From Plantactinospora mayteni (lineage in GTDB: Bacteria; Actinomycetota; Actinomycetes; Mycobacteriales; Micromonosporaceae), in contig NZ_BONX01000004.1 of the NCBI RefSeq assembly GCF_016862935.1, positions 310,001-374,000 on the forward strand: 64,000 bases of DNA. Direction: 5' to 3'. Under the pieces are notes generated by a model, which was not told the origin of the DNA, searched no databases, and worked only from the letters and a program-made list of their open reading frames with translations. This document shows, piece after piece, positions 52,048 through 61,737 of the stretch (the first letter of the stretch is position 1; each line of letters begins with the position of its first letter). The translations under genes were made by a program, and so were the position numbers.

Positions 52048-55000
52048 TCATCCCTCCGATTCGGCCAGCATTGCCAGCAGCCCGCCGAACGTCCTCCGCT
52101 CCAGCAGCAGACCGATGCTGAGCCGCACCCCGAACACCGCCCGGATCTGGGCCATCAACTCGACCGCGGCGAGCGAGTTCCCACCGGCGTCGAAGAAATC
52201 CTCGTCGTCGCCGGTCGGCGGAGTACCGAGGATCTGCGCCCACAGATCGCGCAGTCGTACGTCGGGGTCGGCCTGGGACGCCGGGATGGCCGGGGAGGCG
52301 GTCACGCCCACCGTCGCCGGTGGCGCACTCACCGCCGACGGGAGGACTGATGGCTCCGCCACGGTCGGTTCCAGTACGGCGCCCAGCGGGACCGGTCGGC
52401 CATCCTCGTACGGCCGTACCAACACCACTCCGGAGGCGCGGGCGGAGAGCAACCGCCACAGCAGGCGTACGCCCTCGTCGGGGTCGAGCCCGCTGGCCGG
52501 TGCCGGCTCCTGGTGGCCCGGCGGCGCCGTGGCCGCGCCGGACGGCGGGGCCTGCCGGTCCCAGCCGTCGGTGAAGTCGGTACGCCGCATCGTGAAGCCC
52601 TGCACCGAAGCGAGGACGGTGCCGTCTTCGGCGATCAGGTCGACGTCGCCGAGCGCGGTGTCGGCATCGGCGGGCCGACGCCGCGCGTGTCCGTACAGCC
52701 GTCCGGGTAGGTTCCGGTAGAGCACCAGCCGCCGGTAGACGAAGGGTACGAACGACGTCTGCTCCGGGGTGCGGATCGCCGCGGTCGCGGTGTCCAACAG
52801 TGCGGGATGTAGCCGGTGCTCGGTCAGGTCGGACGCGAACGCCGGGGACAGCTCCAGCCGGAGAAGGTGTTCTTCGGTCGACCGCCACGCCTCGGCGGTG
52901 TTGTGCCAGCGCGGCCCGAGCTGGAACGGACGTGGGCCACCACCGGCGGAACCGCCGGCGGGTCCGGCTGCCTCGATGCGGTGCCGGATCGCGTCGACGT
53001 CGACCCGCCGGTCGTCGACCTGTTCGGCCTCGGTGCTGGTGGCGACCCGGCCGGTGACGTGCTCGGTCCACTCCCCTACCGGGTCGGCCACCGGACGTGA
53101 CGCGACGGCGAAGTCGTGCGCGTCCGCGCCGTCGGGCGCGGGTTGCAGCGTGAGGCGTACCTCCCGCCGTTTCTGGTCGTACAGTGGTGCCCGGAAGACC
53201 ACGTCGGTCAGTTCCACCACGCACGCCGGGTCGCCGGCGCGCTCGGTCACGACGGTGACGACCAGGTCGAGATATCCGGTCCCGGGCATGAGCGGTTTGC
53301 GCGCCACCCGGTGCTCGTCGAGGACCCAGTGGGTGGCCGCGCCGACCTCACCGGCCCAGACGATCTCGGCTGCCGGCGGCAACGGTGCGGCGTGCCGGGT
53401 ACCGACGGTGGCACCGGCGGCCAGTGCGGCGACGGTACGTGACAGCCGCATCAGGTCCGGGCCGTCCGGATCGACCATGCCGGCGCCCTGCCAGACCGGC
53501 CAGTCGATGCTGAGCACCCGGCCGTCGGCGAGCGGCGAGACCGCCGCGGTCGCATCGAGGAAACAGTTCGCCGCGGCGTAGTCGGCGCCACCGACCAGGC
53601 CCTCCGCGCCGGCCCGGCTCGCGAAGAACACCGCGAAGTCCAGTGGTGGGCGGGTCGTGAAGACTTCGGTGAGGGCGACGGTGCCGAACGTCTTCGGCCG
53701 GAGTACGGCCACGGCGTCGGCCGGCTTCCGGAACGCGACCATCCGGTCGCCCGGTACGCCGGCGAGGTGGAACAGGCCGGCCACCGGACCGTACCGGGTG
53801 GTCACGGCGTCGACCACCGCGGCGAGGGCGGCGGCGTCGGAGACGTCGGCGCCCATCGTCAGCACCTCGGCGCCCTGCGCACGCAGCTCGGCCACGGCGT
53901 CGCGGGCCTGCCCGGTGGCCGGGTCGTCGACGGCTCCGGCGGTGGGGTCATGTCGTCCGACCAGCACGAGACGCGGGCGCAGACCGGTGCGGGCGAGGCC
54001 GAACGCCACCGCCGTGCCGAGACCACCGAAACCGCCGGTGATCAGGTACACGCCCTGTTCCCGGATGACCTCCCGGTCGGCCGTCGGCACGGTGAGCGGT
54101 CGTTCGACGGGCAGCCATCGCTGCCGGCCGCGCAGCGCCACCACCGGTGTGGCGCGGTCGACCCGCAGTTCCTCGGCCACCTCGGCGGCGGGTACCCGGG
54201 CACCGACGTCGATGACCCGTGCGGTCAGGCCGGGCGCCTCGCCACCGAGGGTACGCACCAACCCCAGCGCGGTCGCCTTCGCGGGAACGACCGGGTCGCT
54301 GCCGGACACGTCGACAGCCCCCGCCGTGATCACGACGAGACGTGGCGGTGTGCGCCCGGGCGGGTGGCGCAACGCGCCCTGAGCGAGTGCCAGCAGGCTG
54401 CTGAACGCGACGTCCAGCTGGCCCGGCAGGGTGCCGGACGTCGCTTCCGGCATCGGGTCGAGCGCCGCGGCGTGCACCAGGACGTCGGGGTACCCGCCCC
54501 GCTCGGCGAGCGTCGACAGCACCCGGTCCAGGTCGTCGTGCCGGCCGATGTCCACGGTGAACTCACCCGCCCGCTCGGCGTACCCGGTGCCGGGCCGTAC
54601 CCGGACGACCCGCAGGCCGGCGCGTTGCGTGGCGAGCAGCACGGCCATGGCCGCGTCTCCGGAAGCGGGCAGGAGCACCAGGGCGGTACCGCCGGCCGGG
54701 AGCGGTGCCGCTGGCCGCTCCTGCGGACTCCACCCCAGCACGCTGAAGGGGACGGCCTCGGCGGTGGAGTGCGAGGACTCGGCCGCCGGCCCGTGCTCGA
54801 CCGCCCCGACCGGCTCGGCTTCGACGACCGGGGCTGGCGGGGCCACCCGTGCACGCCGGTCGACCCAGTACCGCCTGCGTCGGTACGGGTAGCCGGGCAG
54901 GGCGGCGCGGCGCATCGGGCTCGGCTGCCCCGCGGCGGCCCAGTCGATCGGCACCCCGCGCACCCACAACCGGGTGGCTGCCGTCAACGCCCCCGCGACC

Positions 55001-57501
55001 GAGTCCTCGGACAGGGTCACCGCGACGGCCCGGCCCTGCCTGGCCAGCGCGGGATGGGTACGCGCCAGCCCGGTGAGGGTGTTGCCGTGCCCGGACTCCA
55101 GCAGGGTGTGTTCACCCTCGGCCAGCAACCGCTCCATCGCCGGCCAGAACCGGACCGGGTGGAGCAGTTGATCGGTCCAGAACGCCGGGTCGGTCGCCTC
55201 CTCGGCGGTGACCGAGCGACCGGTCCGCGCGCTGATCAGCCGCAGCCGGGGCGCGCGTGGCCGCACGTCGGCGAAGGCGGTACGCCACCGTGTGACGGCG
55301 GCGGCCCACCCCGGGTGGTGGAACGCGTGGGCGGTGGGAAGCATCCGGGACCGGATGTCCCGCCCCAGCAGCGCCGTACGGAGCTTCTCCAGCGCCTCGG
55401 TGGGTCCGGAGAGGACGGTCTGCCGTGGCCTGTTGATCGCGGCGACCACGACCTCACCGGACGCTCCGTCGGCCAGCAGCTCCGTCATGGCGTCGACCGG
55501 GGCGGCGACGGCGAGCATGCCACCTTCGCACGGGTGCGCGGCCATCGCCGCGGCGCGGGCGCCGACGATCCGTGCCGCGTCCGGCAGGTCGAACACGCCG
55601 GCGACGGTGGCCGCGACGAGTTCGCCGAGGCTGTGGCCCAGCACGGTGGCGGGTGCGGCACCCAGGCCGGTCCACATGGCCGCCATCGAGTATTCGACGG
55701 CGAACAGCAGCGGCTGGACGACGGTCGGATCCGGCGGCAACACCGCACCCGTGGTCCAGGTGTCGTACAGCTCGACGCCGTCCTTCTCGAACAGCTCCAG
55801 GCACTCGTCCATCGCCACGGTGAAGGCGCGTACCGTGCCGTACAGCCCCGTCGCCATCCCGGGCCGTTCACTGCCCTGGCCGGGGAACAGCAGTGTCGTC
55901 GCGGCGTCGTCGGCGACCTGCCCGGTCGCCACCCGACGACGGTCGCCGCGCAATCCGGCCGCGGCCTCGGCGGCGGTGGCGGCGACGAGGCCGGCACGTA
56001 CCGGATGGTGGGTACGGCCGTGCTGCAAGGTCGCCGCCGCGTCGGCGAACCCGATCTCGCCGCACCTGTCGAGGTACCCGCCCAGCCGGTCGGCGAGTTC
56101 GGCGACACCTCCCTCGTCGCGCGCCGACCAGATCAGCGCTCGCGGCTCGCCGGTGACGGGCTGCTCCAGCGGCGCCGGGCCCTCCGCGAGCACCAGGTGG
56201 GCGTTCGTACCGCCGACGCCGAGGGAGCTGACCGCCGCGACCCGGGGCCGGTCGGGCCGGCGCGGCCACGGCCGCAGCGCGGTGGCCACCTCGAACGGCG
56301 TCTTGTCCAGCTCCAGCCGGGGGTTGACGGCCGCCACGTTGATGGTCGGCACGATCGCCCCGTGCTCCAGCATGAGGACCGTCTTGATCAACGACGCCAC
56401 CCCGGCGGCGGCCGACAGGTGCCCGATGTTCGACTTCACCGACCCGATCGCGATGCTGGCCGGTGGCAGCGGCTCGGCCACCAGGGTGGTGTACGCGTCG
56501 GTGAGTGCCGCCACCTCGACCGGGTCACCGAGGGCGGTGCCGGTGGCGTGCGCCTCGACGTGCCCGATCTCGGACGGGTCGGTCGCCGCGAGCGCCATCG
56601 CCTCCACGATCGCGGCGGTCTGCCCGGTGACGCTGGGTGCGCTGTAGCTGACCTTGTCGGCGCCGTCGTTGTTGACCACGCTGGCCCGGATGACGGCGCG
56701 GATGTTGTCCCCGGCGGCGATCGCGTCGGTGAGGCGTTTGAGCGCCACCACACCGGCGCCGCTGCCGAAGATGGTGCCGTTGCCGGACGCGTCGAACGGT
56801 CGGCAGTGCCCGTCCGGGGTGTACACCCCGCCGGGTGTCCACACGTGACCGTGGCCGAGCGGCAGGTCGACCACCGCCCCACCGGCGATCGCCATGTCAC
56901 ACTCCCCGGACCGCAGCGACTCGCTCGCCAGATGTACCGCGACCAGCGAGCTGGAGCAGGCGGTGTGCACCGAGACGCCCGGCCCCCGCAGCGCCAGCTT
57001 GTGATTGACCCGGGTGGCGAAGTAGTCGATGAAGTTGAAGGTCGCGGCGAACAGTCCGGGGGCGCCGGGATAGCCGAGCAGATGGTGGTAGTAGTAGTCC
57101 GGCGGACCGGAGGTGCCGAACACGCCGACGCCTTCTTCGATGTGGAACGCGTCGTACCCGGCGTTCTCCAGCGCGGCGTGGCACAGTTCCAGGAACAGCC
57201 GGAGCTGCGGGTCGGCGATCTCGGCCTCGTTCGTGGACATCCCGAACAGGTCCGCGTCGAACAGGTCCGGGTCGTCGATCGCCGGTGCGGCGGCGACGTA
57301 GTCGGGGTTGGTCACGTCAGCTTCGGGGACCCCGGCGGCCCGGAGCTCGTCGGGGGTGAAGAAGGTGATCGACTCCCGGCCCTCGATCAGGTTGCGCCAG
57401 AACTGGTCGACGTCGCGTGCGCCGGGCAGGCGGCATGCCATGCCGACCACCGCGATCGGTTCGACGGAATGCGTTGGCGTGGAAGCTGCCACCACTGTCA
57501 T
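52048..57501 (-). CDS. Type I polyketide synthase, KS-AT-KR-DH-ACP
   Basis: 1817 residues. KS: Cys in VHTACSSSLVA near 177, His in EAHATGTALGDP and NIGHLSAAAG. AT: GHSLGELVAA near 620, and HAFH motif (PTAHAFHHPG), pointing to malonyl-CoA. KR: NADPH motif LITGGFGGLG near 1155, and catalytic Tyr/Asn in GGADYAAANCF. DH: HRVARKPLMPGTGYLDL near 1396 keeps His but has Arg for the Gly of HxxxGxxxxP; Asp is in HPALLDTATAA. ACP: EDFFDAGGNSLAAVEL near 1775. KR before DH is an unusual order. No ER or TE is present. ATG 57501 overlaps the upstream carrier gene stop by 4 nt. Confidence 0.93.
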   Translation of the reverse strand: MTVVAASTPTHSVEPIAVVGMACRLPGARDVDQFWRNLIEGRESITFFTPDELRAAGVPEADVTNPDYVAAAPAIDDPDLFDADLFGMSTNEAEIADPQLRLFLELCHAALENAGYDAFHIEEGVGVFGTSGPPDYYYHHLLGYPGAPGLFAATFNFIDYFATRVNHKLALRGPGVSVHTACSSSLVAVHLASESLRSGECDMAIAGGAVVDLPLGHGHVWTPGGVYTPDGHCRPFDASGNGTIFGSGAGVVALKRLTDAIAAGDNIRAVIRASVVNNDGADKVSYSAPSVTGQTAAIVEAMALAATDPSEIGHVEAHATGTALGDPVEVAALTDAYTTLVAEPLPPASIAIGSVKSNIGHLSAAAGVASLIKTVLMLEHGAIVPTINVAAVNPRLELDKTPFEVATALRPWPRRPDRPRVAAVSSLGVGGTNAHLVLAEGPAPLEQPVTGEPRALIWSARDEGGVAELADRLGGYLDRCGEIGFADAAATLQHGRTHHPVRAGLVAATAAEAAAGLRGDRRRVATGQVADDAATTLLFPGQGSERPGMATGLYGTVRAFTVAMDECLELFEKDGVELYDTWTTGAVLPPDPTVVQPLLFAVEYSMAAMWTGLGAAPATVLGHSLGELVAATVAGVFDLPDAARIVGARAAAMAAHPCEGGMLAVAAPVDAMTELLADGASGEVVVAAINRPRQTVLSGPTEALEKLRTALLGRDIRSRMLPTAHAFHHPGWAAAVTRWRTAFADVRPRAPRLRLISARTGRSVTAEEATDPAFWTDQLLHPVRFWPAMERLLAEGEHTLLESGHGNTLTGLARTHPALARQGRAVAVTLSEDSVAGALTAATRLWVRGVPIDWAAAGQPSPMRRAALPGYPYRRRRYWVDRRARVAPPAPVVEAEPVGAVEHGPAAESSHSTAEAVPFSVLGWSPQERPAAPLPAGGTALVLLPASGDAAMAVLLATQRAGLRVVRVRPGTGYAERAGEFTVDIGRHDDLDRVLSTLAERGGYPDVLVHAAALDPMPEATSGTLPGQLDVAFSSLLALAQGALRHPPGRTPPRLVVITAGAVDVSGSDPVVPAKATALGLVRTLGGEAPGLTARVIDVGARVPAAEVAEELRVDRATPVVALRGRQRWLPVERPLTVPTADREVIREQGVYLITGGFGGLGTAVAFGLARTGLRPRLVLVGRHDPTAGAVDDPATGQARDAVAELRAQGAEVLTMGADVSDAAALAAVVDAVTTRYGPVAGLFHLAGVPGDRMVAFRKPADAVAVLRPKTFGTVALTEVFTTRPPLDFAVFFASRAGAEGLVGGADYAAANCFLDATAAVSPLADGRVLSIDWPVWQGAGMVDPDGPDLMRLSRTVAALAAGATVGTRHAAPLPPAAEIVWAGEVGAATHWVLDEHRVARKPLMPGTGYLDLVVTVVTERAGDPACVVELTDVVFRAPLYDQKRREVRLTLQPAPDGADAHDFAVASRPVADPVGEWTEHVTGRVATSTEAEQVDDRRVDVDAIRHRIEAAGPAGGSAGGGPRPFQLGPRWHNTAEAWRSTEEHLLRLELSPAFASDLTEHRLHPALLDTATAAIRTPEQTSFVPFVYRRLVLYRNLPGRLYGHARRRPADADTALGDVDLIAEDGTVLASVQGFTMRRTDFTDGWDRQAPPSGAATAPPGHQEPAPASGLDPDEGVRLLWRLLSARASGVVLVRPYEDGRPVPLGAVLEPTVAEPSVLPSAVSAPPATVGVTASPAIPASQADPDVRLRDLWAQILGTPPTGDDEDFFDAGGNSLAAVELMAQIRAVFGVRLSIGLLLERRTFGGLLAMLAESEG

Positions 57502-57860
57502 CCTTTCCGCTCTCGGAGCCGGGACCTGAGGTCCCGCCGGTCCTGCACGGCGGAGCGGTGGGTCCGCCCCGCTGCCGTCGGCAGGGTCGTCGCCGGCAGC
57601 GCCGCCTGCCCGGCGAGGTGCCGGGCGAGCGACCGGCGGGTCGGGTACTTGAAGAACACCGTCACCGGCAGGCCCGGCGGGAGTCGGCCGGCGAGCCGCT
57701 CGAAGACGCCGACCAGCGTCGCGGAGGTGAGACCGGCCTCGAAGAAGCTGGCGTCGGCGGGCATCCGAAGCCCGCTGACCTCCAGGATCACCATGGCGAG
57801 CACGGTCTCCCAGGCGGTCGCGTCCAGGTCCGGCAGGTCCGGATCCACCGCTGCTGTCAT
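57498..57860 (-). CDS. Free-standing acyl/peptidyl carrier protein
   Basis: 120 residues. The carrier motif ASFFEAGLTSATLVGVFERL has the phosphopantetheine Ser in GLTS, and VFFKYPTRRSLARHL is the usual fourth-helix region. The tail of about 30 residues is basic. It overlaps both neighbours by 4 nt (ATGA), linking the upstream NRPS to the downstream PKS. It may accept the glycyl intermediate and pass it to the KS, an inference from order alone. Confidence 0.85.
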   Translation of the reverse strand: MTAAVDPDLPDLDATAWETVLAMVILEVSGLRMPADASFFEAGLTSATLVGVFERLAGRLPPGLPVTVFFKYPTRRSLARHLAGQAALPATTLPTAAGRTHRSAVQDRRDLRSRLRERKG

Positions 57861-60800
57861 CGGCCGGTCCCGCCGGTCTGGATCAGCGCGGCGAGCGCGG
57901 CCGGAGTCGGGGCCCGGAACACCATCGCCATCGTCACCGGTACGCCGAGCCGGCTGGTGACAGCGGTCGCCAGGCGCACTGCGACGAGCGAGTTGCCGCC
58001 GTTGAGGAACAGGTTGTCGAGCGGCCCCACCGCCGGGCGGGACAGCACCGACCGCCACAACTCCACGAGTACCGCCTCGGTCGTGTCGGCCGGTTCCCGG
58101 TCCCCGTCGGCGGGCACCGGCGCCCCGTCGACCGGTAGGTCACGCCCGGCGAGCGCCCGGTGGTCGGTCTTGCCGTTGTCGGTGGACGGCAGTTCCGGCA
58201 GTACGACGACCTGGGCGGGCATGCTGTAGGCGGGCAGCCGGCGGGCGGCGTACGACCAGATGTCGGCGGTCAGTCCGGGCCGCTCGGTGGCCGCGACGAA
58301 CGCGACGAGCCGGCCGTCGGCGCTCGGGTCGCCGCGCAGCGCGACGCTGGCCGCGCGGACCTCGGGATGGTCCTCCAGAACGCTCTCCACCTCACCCAGC
58401 TCGATACGGTGGGCACGTAGCTTGACCTGGCGGTCCTCCCGGCCGAGCAGTTCCAGCTGGCCGTCCGGTCGCCAGCGAGCCACGTCACCGGTCCGGTAGC
58501 CACGCCCCACGGCCTCGGTGTCGCGGAACCGTTCCCCGGTCAGGTCCGGCTGGTTGTGGTATCGCACGGCAACGCCGTCGCCGCCGATGTACAGCTCGCC
58601 GGCCAGCCCCACCGGACGGGGCCGGCCGCGGGGGTCCAGCACCGCCACCCGGGTGTTGCTGATCGGGGTCCCGATGGTCACCGGCCCGGCGGGGCTGAGT
58701 TCGGCCGCAGTGGACCAGATCGTGGTCTCCGTCGGCCCGTACACGTTGAGCACCCGGGCACCGGTCGCGTGCAACTGTTCGGCGAGCGGGGCGGACAGCG
58801 GCTCACCGCCGCACAGGACGGTACGGCCGACGAGTCGCCCCTTCGCGGCGGGTGCGGCGAGCCGCCACGTCGTCGGCGTGGCCTGCACGGCGGACACGTC
58901 CGCGTCGTCGATCAGTTCGACCAGCGCGTCGGGGCTGGCCCGCAGCTCGTCCGCGGCGACCACGACCCGGCCGCCCACCGACAGCGGCAGGAACAACTCC
59001 AGCGCGGAGATGTCGAACGCGAACGTGGTGAGCCACATCATGCTGGTGGTGCTGTCCATGTCCAGCTCGGTGGCGAAGTGCCGGACAACGTTGGCGAGGT
59101 TCCGATGGGTCAGCACCACGCCCTTCGGTCGACCGGTCGAGCCCGACGTGTAGATGAGGTACGCCGGGGCTTCCGGGTCCAACCCGGAGAACGTGGGTAG
59201 CCGGTCGAGTGAGGTGAGTTTCCCGAACGCCGGTACCGGTAGCACGGTGCGACCGGCGGCGCAGCCTTCCGGCGGGTCGCCGATCACGACGCGGCAGTCC
59301 GCGTCGGTGAGCTGCTCGACGAGCCGGGCGGGCGGATGGTCGGGATCCAGTGGCAGGTACGCCGCGCCGGCCGCCCAGACCCCGAGCGCGGCAGCCGCCA
59401 CCGGGGCACCGCGCGGCGCGGCGATCGCGACAACCGACCCTGGCCCGGCACCGAGGTCGGCCAACTTGCCGGCGGTCGCGGCGCCGGCCCGGAGGAGCTG
59501 GGCGTACGTCACCGGCCTGCCGCCCTCGACGACGGCCGTCGCGGCAGGGTGCCGGCGAGCCACCGCGTCCACCATGCCGAGCACCGTGCCCGGTTCCGGC
59601 CACGCCACGGCCGTGCGGTTGGCGTCGGCGACCAGCCGGCGGTCCGCGGCGGTACGCAGGTCGAAGTCGCCCAGCGGCCTCGTCGGGTCGGCTGCGGCCT
59701 GTGTCAGCACCACGTCGAGCCGCTCCAGGAACGTCCGCGCGAGGCTCGGGTCGTACGCCTCGGTGCTGGCCAGGAGATACGCGACGGTCTGCGCGCCGAT
59801 CCGGGCCACCGTAAGCTCCAGGTCGAAGCGGCTGAGCCCGGTCGACACGTCCCGGATGCGCGACCCGGCACCGACCGGCTCCGGATCCGGCGCTCCCGGG
59901 CGGAAGTTGAACAGGCAGCGGACCAGCCGGTTGCGCCACCAACTCGGATCGGCGCCGGCCGTGCCGACGTGGCCCCGGGCGAGTACCTCGAACGGCACCG
60001 GCCCGTGCTCGATGGGGTCGACCATCAGCCGGGTCACCCGGGCCACCAACGTCTCGAACGGCATCGCGGCGGCGAGCGTCACCCGCAACGGAAGCGTCGC
60101 GACGTGGTAGCCGACCGCGCCACCCCCGGCGGCGGTACTTCCGGCACGGGTGTCCATCATGACCCCGACCAGCGCGTCGTCCGCCGCGCCATGCCCGCGC
60201 AGGGTGGCGTAGTAGGCGGACAGCAGCACGATCGCGTCGGTCGTGTGGCATCGGCGACGCAGCGTCGCCAGGGCCTGTACCGCCTCGTCGGCCATCGGCC
60301 GTTCCACGAGATGGCCGGCGAAGGTGGGTGGGCCGACCGGGTCCTGTGCACCCTCCAGGCGCATTCCCGCCGAGTCGTGGCCGGCGACGTGGTCCCGCCA
60401 GAACCGCAACGCCTGCGGTGGCACCGTCGCCGGTGGCAGCTCGATCGGTGGCGGCAGGGTGGGCGGTTCACCGTCGGCGGCGATCGCCTCGTACGCCTGC
60501 CCCAACTCGTCGACGAGCACCCGCAGGCTCGCCGCGTCGATCACGATGTGGTGGGCGACCAGGCAGACGATCTGCCGGTGGGGACCGACGGCGAACAGGC
60601 CGACCCGGAGCAGCGGGGGCTCGTCCAGGGTGAACGGGGCGGCGGCGTACGCCCGCAGGTCCGCCTCGACCGTCTCGGGTGTGCTGCCGTACACATCGAG
60701 TTCGAGCGGTACGTCGGCGTCGGTGGGTCGTCGCACCGGCACCCCGTCAACGGCCGAAAACGACGTACGCAGGCTCGCGTGCCGCCGCACCAACCAGTTC

Positions 60801-60973
60801 AGGGCTTCCCGCAGCGGCCACCAGCGGGGCGGGCGGTCGAACTCGATGGCCAGCGCCACGTTGGACACCGCCCGGTCCGGGACCAGTTGGTGCAGCAGCC
60901 ACAGTGCTTCGGTCCCGGGGTCCAACGCGACGCCGTCGAGGGGCGGCGGCGCGCTGTCGGGGGCGGCGGTCAC
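57857..60973 (-). CDS. Non-ribosomal peptide synthetase, C-A-T module, glycine-like
   Basis: 1038 residues. The C domain has HHIVIDA near 140 (Gly of HHxxxDG replaced by Ala). The A domain has A3 YLIYTSGSTGRPKGV near 606, A5 LNVYGPTETTIW, A8 GREDRQVKLRAHRIELGEVE and A10 PSTDNGKTDHRAL. The pocket residues read as D-I-L-Q-L-G-V-I-W-K, one change from the classic glycine code D-I-L-Q-L-G-L-I-W-K. The carrier domain has NLFLNGGNSLVAVRL near 993. Start GTG 60973 overlaps the thioesterase stop by 4 nt. Its stop overlaps the carrier-protein start. Confidence 0.93.
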   Translation of the reverse strand: MTAAPDSAPPPLDGVALDPGTEALWLLHQLVPDRAVSNVALAIEFDRPPRWWPLREALNWLVRRHASLRTSFSAVDGVPVRRPTDADVPLELDVYGSTPETVEADLRAYAAAPFTLDEPPLLRVGLFAVGPHRQIVCLVAHHIVIDAASLRVLVDELGQAYEAIAADGEPPTLPPPIELPPATVPPQALRFWRDHVAGHDSAGMRLEGAQDPVGPPTFAGHLVERPMADEAVQALATLRRRCHTTDAIVLLSAYYATLRGHGAADDALVGVMMDTRAGSTAAGGGAVGYHVATLPLRVTLAAAMPFETLVARVTRLMVDPIEHGPVPFEVLARGHVGTAGADPSWWRNRLVRCLFNFRPGAPDPEPVGAGSRIRDVSTGLSRFDLELTVARIGAQTVAYLLASTEAYDPSLARTFLERLDVVLTQAAADPTRPLGDFDLRTAADRRLVADANRTAVAWPEPGTVLGMVDAVARRHPAATAVVEGGRPVTYAQLLRAGAATAGKLADLGAGPGSVVAIAAPRGAPVAAAALGVWAAGAAYLPLDPDHPPARLVEQLTDADCRVVIGDPPEGCAAGRTVLPVPAFGKLTSLDRLPTFSGLDPEAPAYLIYTSGSTGRPKGVVLTHRNLANVVRHFATELDMDSTTSMMWLTTFAFDISALELFLPLSVGGRVVVAADELRASPDALVELIDDADVSAVQATPTTWRLAAPAAKGRLVGRTVLCGGEPLSAPLAEQLHATGARVLNVYGPTETTIWSTAAELSPAGPVTIGTPISNTRVAVLDPRGRPRPVGLAGELYIGGDGVAVRYHNQPDLTGERFRDTEAVGRGYRTGDVARWRPDGQLELLGREDRQVKLRAHRIELGEVESVLEDHPEVRAASVALRGDPSADGRLVAFVAATERPGLTADIWSYAARRLPAYSMPAQVVVLPELPSTDNGKTDHRALAGRDLPVDGAPVPADGDREPADTTEAVLVELWRSVLSRPAVGPLDNLFLNGGNSLVAVRLATAVTSRLGVPVTMAMVFRAPTPAALAALIQTGGTGR

Positions 60974-61737
60974 CGGACCGCCCGGGGCGCCGCCGGCAGG
61001 TCCCCCGACACCGCGGCGGCGACCTGCGCCGCCAGCGCGTCGCAGGCGTCGTCGAGGAGCCAGTGGCCGCCGTCGACCAGCCGGACGTCGAGCGGGTGGC
61101 TGGTGTGGCGGCGCCAGCCGAGGAACGCGCCGCGCGGACTGCCGTCGGCGCGGCCGAAGGACACGGTCACCGGGATCGGCAGGGGCAGGTCGGGCTGGTG
61201 CCGGTAGCCGGCGAGCCAGGTGAAATCGGCCCGTACGGCCGGCTCGGCGACCTTCTGTAGCCGGGGGTTGCGCCCGAGGCTCGCCGGTACGCCCCCGGAC
61301 TCGACCAGTTCCGTCCAGAGCAGGTCGGCCGGCAGGTGGGCGATCCGCCTCGGCCGCCTGGCGATGTCCGGCGCCTCGTAGGAGACCACCACCAGCCGGA
61401 GCGGCAGCGTCGCCGACCGGGCCCGTAGCATCCGGGCCAGTCCGTAGGCGAGCAGTGCGCCGCCGCAGTAGCCGAGCAGTACGTACGGCTGGTCGAGCCG
61501 TCCGGTGATCTCGTCGACGAGTTCCTCGGCCAGGTCCTCGAAGCGAGTACGGGCCGGCTCGTCGAGCCGCGCCTGGCGGCCCGGCAGGTTCGCCGCCCAC
61601 ACGGACATCCCCTGTGCGGCGGCGGCGCGGCCGAACGGGGCGAGCTGCGCGCAGCCCGCCCCGGCGTGCGGGAACGCGAAGACCCGCAGGCCGGTGTCGT
61701 CGGCCACCGGCAGGAACCAGTCCCGGGCGTCGGTCAC
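60970..61737 (-). CDS. Type II thioesterase with a cysteine nucleophile
   Basis: 255 residues of the alpha/beta-hydrolase thioesterase family: LRVFAFPHAGAGCAQLAPFG at the start (oxyanion region), nucleophile elbow VLLGYCGGALLAYGLARM near 89 with Cys where Ser (GHSxG) is usual, Asp in VSFGRADGS, and His in VDGGHWLLDD. Type II thioesterases clear misprimed carriers; Cys-type thioesterases are known in some unusual release reactions. GGAAGGAGG lies just before GTG 61737, and both ends overlap neighbours by 4 nt. It is the only thioesterase visible in the window. Confidence 0.88.
   Translation of the reverse strand: MTDARDWFLPVADDTGLRVFAFPHAGAGCAQLAPFGRAAAAQGMSVWAANLPGRQARLDEPARTRFEDLAEELVDEITGRLDQPYVLLGYCGGALLAYGLARMLRARSATLPLRLVVVSYEAPDIARRPRRIAHLPADLLWTELVESGGVPASLGRNPRLQKVAEPAVRADFTWLAGYRHQPDLPLPIPVTVSFGRADGSPRGAFLGWRRHTSHPLDVRLVDGGHWLLDDACDALAAQVAAAVSGDLPAAPRAVR

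Noticed and set aside
53767-57960. 1397-codon open frame on the plus strand across the PKS
   Set aside because: The opposite strand has all PKS motifs in order; this frame is an antisense shadow.
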